The translations under genes and the position numbers were made by a program. Positions 51,179 to 60,539 of a DNA stretch of 64,000 nucleotides are shown one piece after another; within the stretch, counting starts at the first letter, position 1; the number at the start of each line of letters is the position of its first letter. This DNA is from Polynucleobacter sp. UK-Mo-2m-Kol15 (GTDB taxonomy: Bacteria > Pseudomonadota > Gammaproteobacteria > Burkholderiales > Burkholderiaceae), in the NCBI RefSeq assembly GCF_018881505.1, contig NZ_JACVQC010000001.1, positions 1,657,927 through 1,721,926 on the forward strand. Direction: 5' to 3'. The notes beneath the pieces were generated by a model. That model was not told the DNA's origin, did not search any database, and saw nothing but the letters and a program-made list of their open reading frames with translations.

Positions 51179-53611
51179 TTATTGAGAACTCAATTTATTG
51201 AGCTCATCATGCATTGCGTTTAAAACTCCATCCCAGTCGCCCTGCTCTTTTTGCCTGAACAATCTAACTGATTTGTACCAAGGTGAGTCTTCACGCTCCT
51301 GGAACCAACGCCAGCAGGTGTCAAAACGATTTAAGATCCAGGTTGGTTTTCCAAGTGCGGCGGCTAAATGTGCTGTTGATGTATCTACTGCAATTACTAA
51401 GTCCAGATTTTCAATCAGCGCTGCTGTATCAGTAAAGTCATTCAGCTCGCTTGTATAGTTGATGATATTTGGCCCATTCCAACCATTCTTTTGAACTTCA
51501 ATCAACTCAGATTCTGCTGGATCCCCTTTTTGAAGACTATAGAATTTAGCATCAATGTCTTTGAAAATAGTGAGCTTTTCTAGCGGGAGATTTCGCCTAT
51601 TATTTGTTGCCCAAACCTCTGGTTGATCGGGTCTAAATCCACCTGACCAGACTAAGCCAATACGCATCTTATCTTTACTACCAAGCTTCTTAGCCCAATA
51701 CTCAGTTTTAGTCGGATCAGATGGTATGTATGATATCGAACTTGGAATTGTTTCTAGAGTAGTTTGAAATGCATGGGGAAGGCTCATTAAGGGGCAATAG
51801 TAATCATATGACTCAGCCGGTTCAATGCCTGTTGTTGTCATACCAGCAACACCTTCAAGGCCTTTCATTAAAGCCAATAATGGCTTTTGTACCTCAAAGA
51901 TCACCTTTGCGCCTAATTTAGATAGCATTGGCACATAACGACAAAACTGCAATGTATCACCAAGTCCTTGCTCGCTAACTACTAAAATTGTTTTGTTTTC
52001 TAATGACTCTTTGCCTAGCCATAATGGCTTATTGAAGACTCTATTGGTAAGCACTCCGGACTTGGATGCCCTTCTACGCCACTCGTATTCTTTCCACCCC
52101 TCCAAGTATTTACCTTGAGTCAGAAAGACTAATGATCGATTCCAGCTTGCATCAGCCATAGTGCTAGGATCTTCGATAGCATGATCAAAATGCAAGACGG
52201 AGAGCTCTAACTCTTGTAATTCATGAAAAATGACGCCCAAATTATTATGGGGCTGAGTAAAGTGATTCTTTTTACTAATGGCAGTCTGATAATCCTTAAT
52301 CGCTGCATCGTAATCCTGCATCTTTTGCAAGGTTACACCACGGTTAAAGTAGGCCTCAGCAAAATCCCCCTTAAGATCAATTGCCTTGGTATATTGCATA
52401 ATCGCTGCATCAGGCTGATTAATCTCCTGAAAAACCAACCCTAAATTTGAATAGGCATCCGCATAATCCTTTTTTAAGGATATTGCGACATAAAAGCTGG
52501 CCATTGACTCAGCAAATTTGCCAAGATCTTTGAGTATGACGCCACGATTATTCATCGCCTCTACATAATCAGGTTTTAATTCCAAGGCCCTGTTGTAAGC
52601 AATAATTGCTTCATCGAAACGCTTTAAGCCCTGCAAGATAAGACCTCTATTACAGTGTCCTTCTGCAAAGGCTTCATTAACCTCGAGCGCCTTATCTAGA
52701 GAGGCAAGCCCAGATTCCAAATCGCCAAATGAACGATAAATAATTGCCTTATTACTACAAGCTTCGATGTGGTCTGGTCTGATGCTCAGGGCCTTGTCAT
52801 AAGCCTTGATTGCATCATCCAATTGGCCGGTTTCCTGAAGGAGAACACCTTGATTAAAGTGGGCTTCAGAATAATTGGGCTCCAATTTAAGTGCAGTATG
52901 GTAACTATCAAAAGCCTGTTCAATCTTTCCCTGCGCCCTGTACACCACCCCAAAGGAATTATGCAACTCAGGCAAATTAGGATTGATATCAAAAGCTAGT
53001 TGTAATTTTTGAGTAGCTTCGTCATCTCGTCCCATTCTCTGTAAAAGTAAGCCTGCTTTGATGATGGCTTCAATACAGTTCTTTTCGATTTTGATGGCCG
53101 AATCATACGCTTTTAATGCGTCATCTAGACGGCCAATTTCTTGTAGTAAGTTTGCTTGGTTTAAATATGCAGCTAAATAATTTGGATTGATTGTTATTGC
53201 ATTTTGATAACATCTCACAGCAGTTTCATGCTCTCCTAGCTGATTTAGGACAACGCCACGATTATTATGAGCCTCAAAATGGTTGGGGTTAATTTGTATT
53301 GCCTTACCATAACTAACTAAGGCGGCCTCATAAAATCCCATTTCCTTAGATACAACGCCATGGTTATTCAATACATCAGGCTCGGTATCATTAATTTCAA
53401 TTGCCCTACTTAAATAATTTAAGGCACTTGCAAAATCTTTATTTTGCGCACTGATCATTCCCGATAATTGCAATGCATGAAAATTATCTGGGTAAGATTT
53501 CAGAATATCTTGATATATTCTTAGTGCATCTTCCAGGCGACCTGCGCCCTGCCTTTCAAGACCTAATTTTAATTTATTAGAGATCAATTGCTTATTTTCA
53601 AACTTTGCCAT
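51179..53611 (-). CDS. TPR protein with C-terminal GT9-like glycosyltransferase domain
   Basis: From ATG at 53611 the product has 810 residues beginning MAKFENKQLISNKLKLGLER. The frame is open further upstream, but that would lie inside fliR, which ends six bases before this ATG. About 13 TPR repeats (for example ALVSYGKAIQINPNHFEAHN) fill residues 20-510. A GT9/SPINDLY-type domain follows (ILVVSEQGLGDTLQFCRYVP, MRIGLVWSGG, NLDLVIAVDTSTAHLAAALG). Such TPR-glycosyltransferases modify proteins in the cytoplasm. Position directly after fliR points to flagellin as target. Confidence 0.85.
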   Translation of the reverse strand: MAKFENKQLISNKLKLGLERQGAGRLEDALRIYQDILKSYPDNFHALQLSGMISAQNKDFASALNYLSRAIEINDTEPDVLNNHGVVSKEMGFYEAALVSYGKAIQINPNHFEAHNNRGVVLNQLGEHETAVRCYQNAITINPNYLAAYLNQANLLQEIGRLDDALKAYDSAIKIEKNCIEAIIKAGLLLQRMGRDDEATQKLQLAFDINPNLPELHNSFGVVYRAQGKIEQAFDSYHTALKLEPNYSEAHFNQGVLLQETGQLDDAIKAYDKALSIRPDHIEACSNKAIIYRSFGDLESGLASLDKALEVNEAFAEGHCNRGLILQGLKRFDEAIIAYNRALELKPDYVEAMNNRGVILKDLGKFAESMASFYVAISLKKDYADAYSNLGLVFQEINQPDAAIMQYTKAIDLKGDFAEAYFNRGVTLQKMQDYDAAIKDYQTAISKKNHFTQPHNNLGVIFHELQELELSVLHFDHAIEDPSTMADASWNRSLVFLTQGKYLEGWKEYEWRRRASKSGVLTNRVFNKPLWLGKESLENKTILVVSEQGLGDTLQFCRYVPMLSKLGAKVIFEVQKPLLALMKGLEGVAGMTTTGIEPAESYDYYCPLMSLPHAFQTTLETIPSSISYIPSDPTKTEYWAKKLGSKDKMRIGLVWSGGFRPDQPEVWATNNRRNLPLEKLTIFKDIDAKFYSLQKGDPAESELIEVQKNGWNGPNIINYTSELNDFTDTAALIENLDLVIAVDTSTAHLAAALGKPTWILNRFDTCWRWFQEREDSPWYKSVRLFRQKEQGDWDGVLNAMHDELNKLSSQ

Positions 53612-53616
53612 GGTGG

Positions 53617-54393
53617 TTACTTCGCCTTCAAAATAGACTGGGAGGCGGTGATGCCCTGTTCGAGGAAATGGCGATAAGCCGGTGCTAGTGATGGCATCAT
53701 CAATGAGAAAACAATAAATCCGACACAAATCGTAATTGGAAAGCCGATACCAAAAATATTTAACTGTGGAGCTGCTCTCGTGAGCACACCCAATGCAATA
53801 TTGGTAATGAGTAAGGCAGCAATCATTGGCAATGCAATTTGTAAGCCAATACTAAAAATTTGTGATCCCCAATTGGCAATCGCCATGCCATTAATTGAGG
53901 TGACCTCCATTGCAATGGGAAATGAGTGAAAGCTATCTACAAGCCCAGAGACCAGCATCAAATGGCCATTGATACTCAAAAATACCATCATGGCAAGAAT
54001 GTTCATCATCGAACCGATAACTGGGGTTGTATTTTGAGTTTGTGGATCAAAAAAGGTTGCAAAACCAAATCCCATCATGAGGCCACTAATTTGTCCTGCC
54101 ATCTCGATACCGGTAAAGATAATCTGCGCAGTCAAGCCCATAGCCAAGCCAATGAGGATTTGCTGAGCCAATATCAATACACCATTCAAAGATAGAATAT
54201 CGATCCTTGGTACGCTTGGTACTGCAGGAATAATGATTAAGGCCAGCAATACTCCAAAAGCAACTTTTACCGGAGCAGAAAAAGACTTACTCGAAAAAAA
54301 GGGGGCGATAGCAATGAAGCCCAAAATGCGCGTCAATGGCAACATCAGGCCAAAGACCCATGTTTCAAAGATGTGGCTATTGAAAGTAAGCAT
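53617..54393 (-). CDS. fliR: Flagellar export gate protein FliR
   Basis: The 258-residue membrane protein has the FliR N-terminus FGLMLPLTRILGFIAIAPFF, the GMELSGQ-like IEMAGQISGLMMGFGFATFF segment and late helices to RHFLEQGITASQSILKAK. It forms the core export channel with FliP and FliQ. It starts 18 bases after fliQ. Confidence 0.97.
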   Translation of the reverse strand: MLTFNSHIFETWVFGLMLPLTRILGFIAIAPFFSSKSFSAPVKVAFGVLLALIIIPAVPSVPRIDILSLNGVLILAQQILIGLAMGLTAQIIFTGIEMAGQISGLMMGFGFATFFDPQTQNTTPVIGSMMNILAMMVFLSINGHLMLVSGLVDSFHSFPIAMEVTSINGMAIANWGSQIFSIGLQIALPMIAALLITNIALGVLTRAAPQLNIFGIGFPITICVGFIVFSLMMPSLAPAYRHFLEQGITASQSILKAK

Positions 54394-54411
54394 GCGCTGC
54401 CGTGGCTTAGA

Positions 54412-54681
54412 TCAATTATTTAAAAATTGAAAATTAGTGAAAGACTTACTCATAAAGTCCACTAATACTGAAATCATCCAGGGGCCGGCAATAATCATCG
54501 TGGCCAAAACAGCGACTAATTTTGGAATGAACGTTAAGGTTGCTTCGTTAATTTGAGTCACTGTCTGAAAAATACTTACAATCAAGCCTACTATTAAAGC
54601 GACCAACAGCAGTGGAGCACCGACAGTCAAAGTCACTTCCATTGCGGTTCTACCGATATTCATGACTGCTTCTGGAGACAT
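54412..54681 (-). CDS. fliQ: Flagellar export gate protein FliQ
   Basis: The 89-residue two-helix protein has the family core LTVGAPLLLVALIVGLIVSI and FQTVTQINEATLTFIPKLVA. Length equals the norm of 89. It packs around FliP in the export gate. Confidence 0.98.
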   Translation of the reverse strand: MSPEAVMNIGRTAMEVTLTVGAPLLLVALIVGLIVSIFQTVTQINEATLTFIPKLVAVLATMIIAGPWMISVLVDFMSKSFTNFQFLNN

Positions 54682-54700
54682 ATTTTTCCCTTACTGGTAG

Positions 54701-55465
54701 TTAGCGAAAGCTATTTGCTAATGATCCGATGAGCAATTGCCAGCCATCCACCAATACAAAAAGCATTAATTTAAATGGTAAAGAGACTATGGATGGAGGC
54801 AACATCATCATGCCCATCGCCATCAGGACGCTAGCTACCACCATGTCTATGACTAAAAATGGGATAAAAATACTAAAACCTATTTGAAATCCGGTTTTAA
54901 GCTCGCTAGTCATAAAGCTAGGAATCAAAACACTCATTGGGATTTCATTAGGGTTGGCAACCTTTTTGCCAGCTAGATTGAGAAACATTGCTAAATCTGC
55001 TTCACGGGTTTGCTTCAACATAAACTCGCGAATTGGTACAGAACCCTTATCTAGAGCTTGCTGCATGGTAATTTTATTTTCACTCAGTGGCTTATAAGCT
55101 TCACCATATACCCTATCCAAGACAGGACTCATGATGAAAAATGTCAAGAAAAGAGCAAGACCCAGCAATATTTGATTAGGCGGCGCTGATTGCGCGCCAA
55201 TTGCCTGACGAAGCAATGAAAGAACAATGATGATCCTCGTAAAACTAGTCATCATCAACACAATGGTTGGCAAAAATGATAATGCCGTTAATAAAATTAG
55301 AGTCTGCAGACTCAAACTGTAGTTCTGGCCACCATTAGCAGTTGCAGAGCTAGTAAATACGTTCAAGGCAGAATTATCAGCTGCAAAGCATGTGACGCTA
55401 ATTAAAGTGAGCGCTGAAAATAGCGCTAAATGGGATTTGACCTTTGAAAAGGATTGCATATTCAT
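54701..55465 (-). CDS. fliP: Flagellar export gate protein FliP
   Basis: The 254-residue protein has a cleavable signal ([16 protein letters not shown]) and the FliP signatures [40 protein letters not shown] and the C-terminal [19 protein letters not shown]. It forms the pentameric export core. Its start overlaps the fliO stop by four bases. Confidence 0.98.
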   Translation of the reverse strand: MNMQSFSKVKSHLALFSALTLISVTCFAADNSALNVFTSSATANGGQNYSLSLQTLILLTALSFLPTIVLMMTSFTRIIIVLSLLRQAIGAQSAPPNQILLGLALFLTFFIMSPVLDRVYGEAYKPLSENKITMQQALDKGSVPIREFMLKQTREADLAMFLNLAGKKVANPNEIPMSVLIPSFMTSELKTGFQIGFSIFIPFLVIDMVVASVLMAMGMMMLPPSIVSLPFKLMLFVLVDGWQLLIGSLANSFR

Positions 55466-56025
55466 TTCTTGAGCAACCTTTTAAATATTTCAGTAAGGGC
55501 TGGATTAGCCATCGCTACTACACGCTCAAAAGACTGAGATTCCTCGATTACCGGGCGAGATTCAAATCGAAAGCGATCGTTCTTAGAAACGATCGGTGAC
55601 TCAATATGTGCCTCTGATTCTTCATTTGACTCCAGGGCAACGGTCTGATCAGAGGCTATCGAAATGGTATTTGAACTTGTATGCTCAAAATCTGAGATCT
55701 TGAAGTTACCTAAGGAATTAATATTTCCTGGGGTCACTCCAGTCACAATCCAGTGACCAGCGAGTTCAACAACAACAAGGCGCTCACGCGATCCAAGATT
55801 TACCCCACCAACAATTTTTGCTACAGAATGACCGCCAATTTTTGAGTTGTTAAAGCGCTTCATCAACCATGCAAAAGCACCGATCACACCAAGCACAATC
55901 AGCAAACCAAAAACCACTCGAAATGGGCTAGAGCTGTCATCAAAACCAGCCCCTTGCGCCATCTGAGCAAGTGCCAGACTTGGAGTTAGTCCCAAAATCA
56001 GAAAGAGAGGTTTAATGAGTTGCAT
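55462..56025 (-). CDS. fliO: Flagellar export protein FliO
   Basis: The 187-residue protein has a signal-like N-terminus, one membrane helix ([19 protein letters not shown]) and the conserved cytoplasmic start [21 protein letters not shown] variable polar tail follows. FliO helps FliP assemble. Placement between fliN and fliP is standard. It is longer than Salmonella FliO (125), mainly in the tail. Confidence 0.92.
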   Translation of the reverse strand: MQLIKPLFLILGLTPSLALAQMAQGAGFDDSSSPFRVVFGLLIVLGVIGAFAWLMKRFNNSKIGGHSVAKIVGGVNLGSRERLVVVELAGHWIVTGVTPGNINSLGNFKISDFEHTSSNTISIASDQTVALESNEESEAHIESPIVSKNDRFRFESRPVIEESQSFERVVAMANPALTEIFKRLLKK

Positions 56026-56041
56026 GTGGGCGTCTGATAAA

Positions 56042-56389
56042 TTATTTATTAAGCTTTCGAATACGCTCTAGCGGTGTGATGATTTCTGTTAATCGCACAC
56101 CAAACTTTTCATTCACAACAACGACCTCGCCTTTAGCAATGATGTAACCATTGACTAAAATATCCATCAAATCGCCTGCAGATCCCTCTAATTCAACAAC
56201 AGATCCTTGCGCAAGCTGTAATAAGTTTTTGATGGTGATCTTAGTTCTACCTAATTCAACAGTAAACTGGACTGGAATGTCGTGAATGAAATCAATATCT
56301 CTGATTGGTTCATTTTCAGAGCTACCCTCAATCTCATTAAGCACCTCATCCTGAGCGAGATCTTTATCTTGATTATTTTCATTACTCAT
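56042..56389 (-). CDS. fliN: Flagellar switch protein FliN
   Basis: The 115-residue protein has an acidic N-terminus and the SpoA domain core DIPVQFTVELGRTKITIKNL with GSVVELEGSAGDLMDILVNG and GEVVVVNEKFGVRLTEII. It forms the C-ring base with FliM. Its start overlaps the fliM end by eight bases. Confidence 0.97.
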   Translation of the reverse strand: MSNENNQDKDLAQDEVLNEIEGSSENEPIRDIDFIHDIPVQFTVELGRTKITIKNLLQLAQGSVVELEGSAGDLMDILVNGYIIAKGEVVVVNEKFGVRLTEIITPLERIRKLNK

Positions 56390-57386
56390 CTTCTACTTCC
56401 CTCACATACTCATTTAAGTTTGATTGCAAAAACTTTTCGATCCTTAATGCATACTTTTTATTGAAAGTGCCATATCTACACAGCAAAAGCGGCACGTTAT
56501 CAACAGTTGCTGTTACCAATGGTTCATATTCCAGGGGAATAAAATCACCGATCTTTAAAGCCACAACATTTTCTAAAAATAGTTTTTGAGCGCCTAAGTT
56601 GGCGACTAATTCAAGCTCAACAGAATTCACGGTTTCAGCCATAGACTCGATCCATTTGATATCGACGTCCTGAACCCTGCCCTGCATTTGTGAGGTTAAT
56701 AAATCTCTAATTGGCTCTAAAGCAGAATATGGAATGCAGAGATCCATTTCAAAACTTTTTTCCTCAAGCTCAATCGTGAAGGTGGTTGTCACTACTACTT
56801 CACTCATCATGGCTATATTGGCAAACTGCATATTCATCTCAGAGCGAATGTACTCATATTCGACAGGATGTACAGGGGCCCAAGCTTCAGCATAGGGCTC
56901 AAAGAAGACTTCTAAAATACGCTCAACAATACGCAGCTCTGTAGGCGTAAATTCTCTACCATTAGAGGAGGTCTTAAAACGGCCACCGCCACCAAATAAA
57001 TTATCAACTACGAATAAGACAAACTCTGGATCACATAGCATCAAGCTAGTGGCACGCAAAGGCTTGATCTTAATCAAATTGATATTGGTTGGATCTTTAT
57101 GCTTTGCAACAAACTCACTGTACTTGCAGGTTTCAACTGCAGTGGCTTTAATCTCTACCAGACGACCTAAAAAGGTCGACATACTAATTCTGAATAAGCG
57201 AATAAAACGTTCGTGGATGTTCTCGAACGTAGGCATACGACCGCGGACAATACGCTCCTGACTGCCAAGACTAAATGCTTTAGCTTCACCAGGATTATTT
57301 TCCGCAACTTCAGGTGCTGCAGCACCCTCCTCTACATCTTTGAGGAGGGCATCAATTTCCTTATCGGAGAGATTTTCATCAGACAT
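56382..57386 (-). CDS. fliM: Flagellar switch protein FliM
   Basis: The 334-residue protein has the middle domain with RIVRGRMPTFENIHERFIRL and the FGGGGRF motif after it (VVDNLFGGGGRFKTSSNGRE), and a C-terminal SpoA domain. The N-terminal part, where CheY-P binds in other species, reads MSDENLSDKEIDALLKDVEE, close to the usual LSQxEIDALL motif. This suggests that a CheY exists elsewhere in the genome. Confidence 0.97.
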   Translation of the reverse strand: MSDENLSDKEIDALLKDVEEGAAAPEVAENNPGEAKAFSLGSQERIVRGRMPTFENIHERFIRLFRISMSTFLGRLVEIKATAVETCKYSEFVAKHKDPTNINLIKIKPLRATSLMLCDPEFVLFVVDNLFGGGGRFKTSSNGREFTPTELRIVERILEVFFEPYAEAWAPVHPVEYEYIRSEMNMQFANIAMMSEVVVTTTFTIELEEKSFEMDLCIPYSALEPIRDLLTSQMQGRVQDVDIKWIESMAETVNSVELELVANLGAQKLFLENVVALKIGDFIPLEYEPLVTATVDNVPLLLCRYGTFNKKYALRIEKFLQSNLNEYVREVEDE

Positions 57387-57402
57387 TTTTTATAGGTCGA
57401 TT

Positions 57403-57915
57403 TTATTGAACGATGAATGAAGTAAAGTAGGCGCCGCTCAAGCTCTGCTCCGACTCAGAACCCATGAATGGTTTTTTGAGTGATTCGATAATTTCAGAAG
57501 TCAGATTAACTTTTCCGTCTACCGAAGCAACCTCAGAGGCAGATTTTGCCGAAAGGATAAATAAAATTCGATTTCTCACTTCAGGCATGCGATCCTTTAA
57601 AGCCTGAGCATCTTTTTCACTTGGCACTTGCAAGGTCATGATTGCCTGAAGATATTGTTGATTGTCACCACTCTCAGGTCTTAAATTTACGGTGAACACC
57701 TCTAGAGGTACGAAGATCTGCACAACAGGCTTAGTCTCTACCGTATCAGCACCAGATTTATAAACAAAAAAGTAATAAGCACCTGCACCTGCGACGAGCA
57801 ATGCAAGAACACCAACCGCAATCATGACGAATAGCTTTTTATTGGATTTTTTTCTTGGTGCGCGCGTGACTTCTGCGTCATCCTTAGCGTCTTTTTTGTT
57901 AGGTGCAATAGCCAT
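57403..57915 (-). CDS. fliL: Flagellar basal-body protein FliL
   Basis: The 170-residue protein has a basic cytoplasmic start, one membrane helix (KLFVMIAVGVLALLVAGAGA) and a periplasmic domain with PLEVFTVNLRPESGDNQQYL and the C-terminal LKKPFMGSESEQSLSGAYFT. FliL forms a ring around stator units. It begins the fliL-to-fliR gene block. Confidence 0.94.
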   Translation of the reverse strand: MAIAPNKKDAKDDAEVTRAPRKKSNKKLFVMIAVGVLALLVAGAGAYYFFVYKSGADTVETKPVVQIFVPLEVFTVNLRPESGDNQQYLQAIMTLQVPSEKDAQALKDRMPEVRNRILFILSAKSASEVASVDGKVNLTSEIIESLKKPFMGSESEQSLSGAYFTSFIVQ

Positions 57916-58047
57916 TTACAACTCCATGTTGAATATAAGAACCATTATGAAGTCGAAACTATGACGTAGATAGCGAGAAAAGAGGGGTATTTAGCCCCTT
58001 GCTACTGATTTAGAGACTCTAAAAACAGTATTACCAAACGCGGGGGA

Positions 58048-58476
58048 TTAAATTCTCAGGCTAACCGAGCTAGGATTAACCGGTTTGAAGGTATTTTGAT
58101 TAGAAATATAGGGGTTTGATGCAGCCTGGAGGAAGTTTAAACTTTGACCAGCAGGCAGTTCCGGAGCGCGAAACTCGTTTTGCTTCACGATCTGAATGGA
58201 GCTACCCGTAGAACCCGAAGAATCCGGTCCAAGACTTTTAACCAAGGATTGGACCAATTTATCGGAGATAGCACCCAAACCTAAACCAGAGACTCCAGGC
58301 AAGGCCACGGAAGTCGCAATACCAGCACCCGCCCCCAATGTTTTACTCAGTAGATTGGAGAAATCAGCGAAAAAACTGGACTTTTGGGGAATGCCTTTAT
58401 TGGGCGCAATATTCCCGCTGGACTGGGCTTCTACAGTACCAGAACCAATCAGAAAGGGGTTTATTGAGCTATTCAA
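58048..58476 (-). CDS. Hypothetical Gly/Ser-rich protein in the fli operon
   Basis: The 142-residue frame has no ATG. The first usable codon is TTG at 58476, and an upstream in-frame stop lies at 58489-58491. The sequence (MNSSINPFLIGSGTVEAQSS at the start, TLGAGAGIATSVALPGVSGL in the middle) is rich in Gly, Ser, Ala and Pro with a short hydrophobic helix. It sits between the BLUF gene and fliL. Codon structure is clean, but no family is recognised and no ribosome site is strong, so coding is probable rather than certain. Confidence 0.5.
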   Translation of the reverse strand: MNSSINPFLIGSGTVEAQSSGNIAPNKGIPQKSSFFADFSNLLSKTLGAGAGIATSVALPGVSGLGLGAISDKLVQSLVKSLGPDSSGSTGSSIQIVKQNEFRAPELPAGQSLNFLQAASNPYISNQNTFKPVNPSSVSLRI

Positions 58477-58624
58477 GGTAAATTTTTTCTATCAAGTTGC
58501 AATCTTACGCCAATTGTCGCAGCGCTGACCGAGATCAATCGAAGAAATAAAGGGCATAAAACCCCTTAATTCAAAGGAATGCCTAAATTTTGAGCATTCG
58601 GCCTCAAACCTGAGGAGAATAGGG

Positions 58625-58942
58625 TTAGCAAATAACTTCATACTGCCCCTCATCAGAATTGAAATACGTACTAGACCACCCCTGGTATTCCCTCAAACTA
58701 ATAGGACCCTCCTGGATGATACTAACTAAAGTGTGCCTAGGATCCACCTTAATAGCCGAATAAAGCTTGGCAATCAATTCTTGTTCGCCCTCTAATACCT
58801 GCATGAAATTACCGTCCTTAAACATCAATACACCAGTGATACCCATCGCATCATTTTTAAGCTGTGACTGAGCAACAAGCTCTAAAAATTCTTCTCTCGC
58901 AAGATTTTTAGTAGATGAACTAATGTAGATGAGCTGGTACAT
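58625..58942 (-). CDS. Stand-alone BLUF-domain blue-light sensor
   Basis: The 105-residue protein is essentially one BLUF domain: YQLIYISSSTKNLAREEFLE, NDAMGITGVLMFKDGNFMQV LEGE (shown in two parts), VDPRHTLVSIIQEGPISLRE. Residues equivalent to the photocycle set are present: Tyr6, Asn30, Gln48 (in FMQVLEG) and a Trp89 in the strand-5 region. BLUF binds FAD and responds to blue light. There is no output domain, so it must act by protein contact. It lies nine bases after fliK inside the flagellar operon, suggesting light control of flagellar assembly or motility. Confidence 0.93.
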   Translation of the reverse strand: MYQLIYISSSTKNLAREEFLELVAQSQLKNDAMGITGVLMFKDGNFMQVLEGEQELIAKLYSAIKVDPRHTLVSIIQEGPISLREYQGWSSTYFNSDEGQYEVIC

Positions 58943-58951
58943 GATTAGTTC

Positions 58952-60079
58952 TTAGACGTAAAAATTAACCATTTTGGCTGAATGCAAATCCAACCCATCT
59001 AGCTTACTGTCAAAGGCTGAAGGTTCGCCCTTTACAGCAAGCTCACTTTGGTGATAACTAGAATCAGGGCCCACATTCAACTGGTTTAATACAAGACCAC
59101 CTTCCAGCATCGATGCTTTTAGATCATCAATACCCATTTGAAGCGCTTGCAAAATATGGGAATCATTTGAATAAAAACTAGCATTCACATGATCACCATT
59201 GACGTGAATAATAATCTTGAGAGAGCCTTTATCAGCTGAATTCAAGGTAATGACAGCGGTATGCTTATCAGACCCAAACATTACCACGGTCTTTTGCGCC
59301 AACTCCGCAATCCATTGAGGACTCGACATCGATGACTGCATTTGTAATTGAATTGCAGTAGAAGTTGATGAAGTCATATCTTGAATAACATGTTGCCCAG
59401 AAGCTGCAGTTATTACTCCCATAGCCTGAAGCTCCTCTGGTGAGGGTGCATCAGAATCTTGAGCATGTTGTTGAGAATTACCCTGATTCGAAGAATGATT
59501 AAAGAATCCGGCAGGACTGAAGTCCTCACCTTTTGCCAATGGCTCAGCCTCGTCTGCATCATTGGCAGTATTGCGAAGAACCTGAAAAATAGCTTGATCT
59601 AGCTTTTGATTTAGGGGATTTGTAGTGCGTTGGTGTACTGAACCTGTAGAACCAGTAGCAGAGTGCATTAAACCTGATACACCAACCCCAGAAATATTCT
59701 GAGCAAGCTTGCTCACGACAGATAGGGATGAGGTACTAGAGCTAGCTTGCTTATATTCTGCAACGTTTTTCATCGCCAGGATGTACTCAGCCTGATGAAT
59801 ATTAGTCTCAAAAGTCTGAATCGATTTGGCGTTTGAATCGCTGTAGGTCTTAGATTGATTCAATAATTGATTAGCATGAGCTACATCGGGGGAAAGGAGC
59901 TTAGCTGTATTTAAGCCCTGCCTGCCATCATCCATTTTAAATAGTGCGGCTTGAGTAGTGAGAACTTCTCCAAAACTGCCCGCAGAGCGAGGAACACTAC
60001 TGCCACTATTTCCAGTAACAGATAAGGTCCCATTAGCCTTTCCTAGCTGGGAATCGTTGGTTTGCAGTTCAATGGCCAT
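58952..60079 (-). CDS. fliK: Flagellar hook-length control protein FliK
   Basis: The 375-residue protein has a long polar, low-complexity N-terminal two-thirds rich in Ser, Gln and Asn. A FliK C-terminal domain follows (about 255-345: SSPQWIAELAQKTVVMFGSD, AVITLNSADKGSLKIIIHVN, then SFYSNDSHILQALQMGIDDL). FliK measures the hook and signals FlhB to switch specificity. It begins four bases after the fliJ stop. Confidence 0.92.
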   Translation of the reverse strand: MAIELQTNDSQLGKANGTLSVTGNSGSSVPRSAGSFGEVLTTQAALFKMDDGRQGLNTAKLLSPDVAHANQLLNQSKTYSDSNAKSIQTFETNIHQAEYILAMKNVAEYKQASSSTSSLSVVSKLAQNISGVGVSGLMHSATGSTGSVHQRTTNPLNQKLDQAIFQVLRNTANDADEAEPLAKGEDFSPAGFFNHSSNQGNSQQHAQDSDAPSPEELQAMGVITAASGQHVIQDMTSSTSTAIQLQMQSSMSSPQWIAELAQKTVVMFGSDKHTAVITLNSADKGSLKIIIHVNGDHVNASFYSNDSHILQALQMGIDDLKASMLEGGLVLNQLNVGPDSSYHQSELAVKGEPSAFDSKLDGLDLHSAKMVNFYV

Positions 60080-60083
60080 ATCT

Positions 60084-60539
60084 TCAGTGAAACACTACTG
60101 CCTGGAACTGGCGATGGGTAATCGCAAATTCATCCATTAATTTTTGCTCTGATTTTTTCTCTAATGCACGTTTTTCTTGCACATTCTTTTCAATGAGTAT
60201 TTCGTACTTTCGCTTCTTGGCCTCGCAAGCTTGCCAAAACTTCATATGCTGTTTGACAACCTCGTGATACTGCTCAATGACGCTCTCTTGCGTTGTGATG
60301 GCAGAGTCAATGCTATCTAAAAAAGTTTGGAAATTTTGCAAATCTGTAACTGTCATACCCTGAGAAAGACGTACCGCATTTTTCACCACATACTCATGTC
60401 TATAGAATAGAAGTTGCTCTTTTTGCGCCTTAGACTCATTGACAGCACGATGTGCTTTTGCTAGTTGCTCAGCTGCAACATCGACTTCGCGCTTGGCTAA
60501 TTTTAAAAGTAAGAGCATGGCCTGGGATGAGTAGCTCAT
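60084..60539 (-). CDS. fliJ: Flagellar export chaperone/ATPase stalk FliJ
   Basis: The 151-residue, almost entirely coiled-coil protein ([40 protein letters not shown]) matches FliJ in length and charge pattern. It sits in the FliI hexamer and links it to FlhA. Its start overlaps the fliI stop by four bases. Confidence 0.9.
   Translation of the reverse strand: MSYSSQAMLLLLKLAKREVDVAAEQLAKAHRAVNESKAQKEQLLFYRHEYVVKNAVRLSQGMTVTDLQNFQTFLDSIDSAITTQESVIEQYHEVVKQHMKFWQACEAKKRKYEILIEKNVQEKRALEKKSEQKLMDEFAITHRQFQAVVFH

Noticed and set aside
51179..53611. DNA-level tandem repeat array or CRISPR in the TPR glycosyltransferase gene
   Set aside because: Repeats are protein-level 34-residue TPR units with diverged bases; no identical repeats with spacers occur anywhere in the window.
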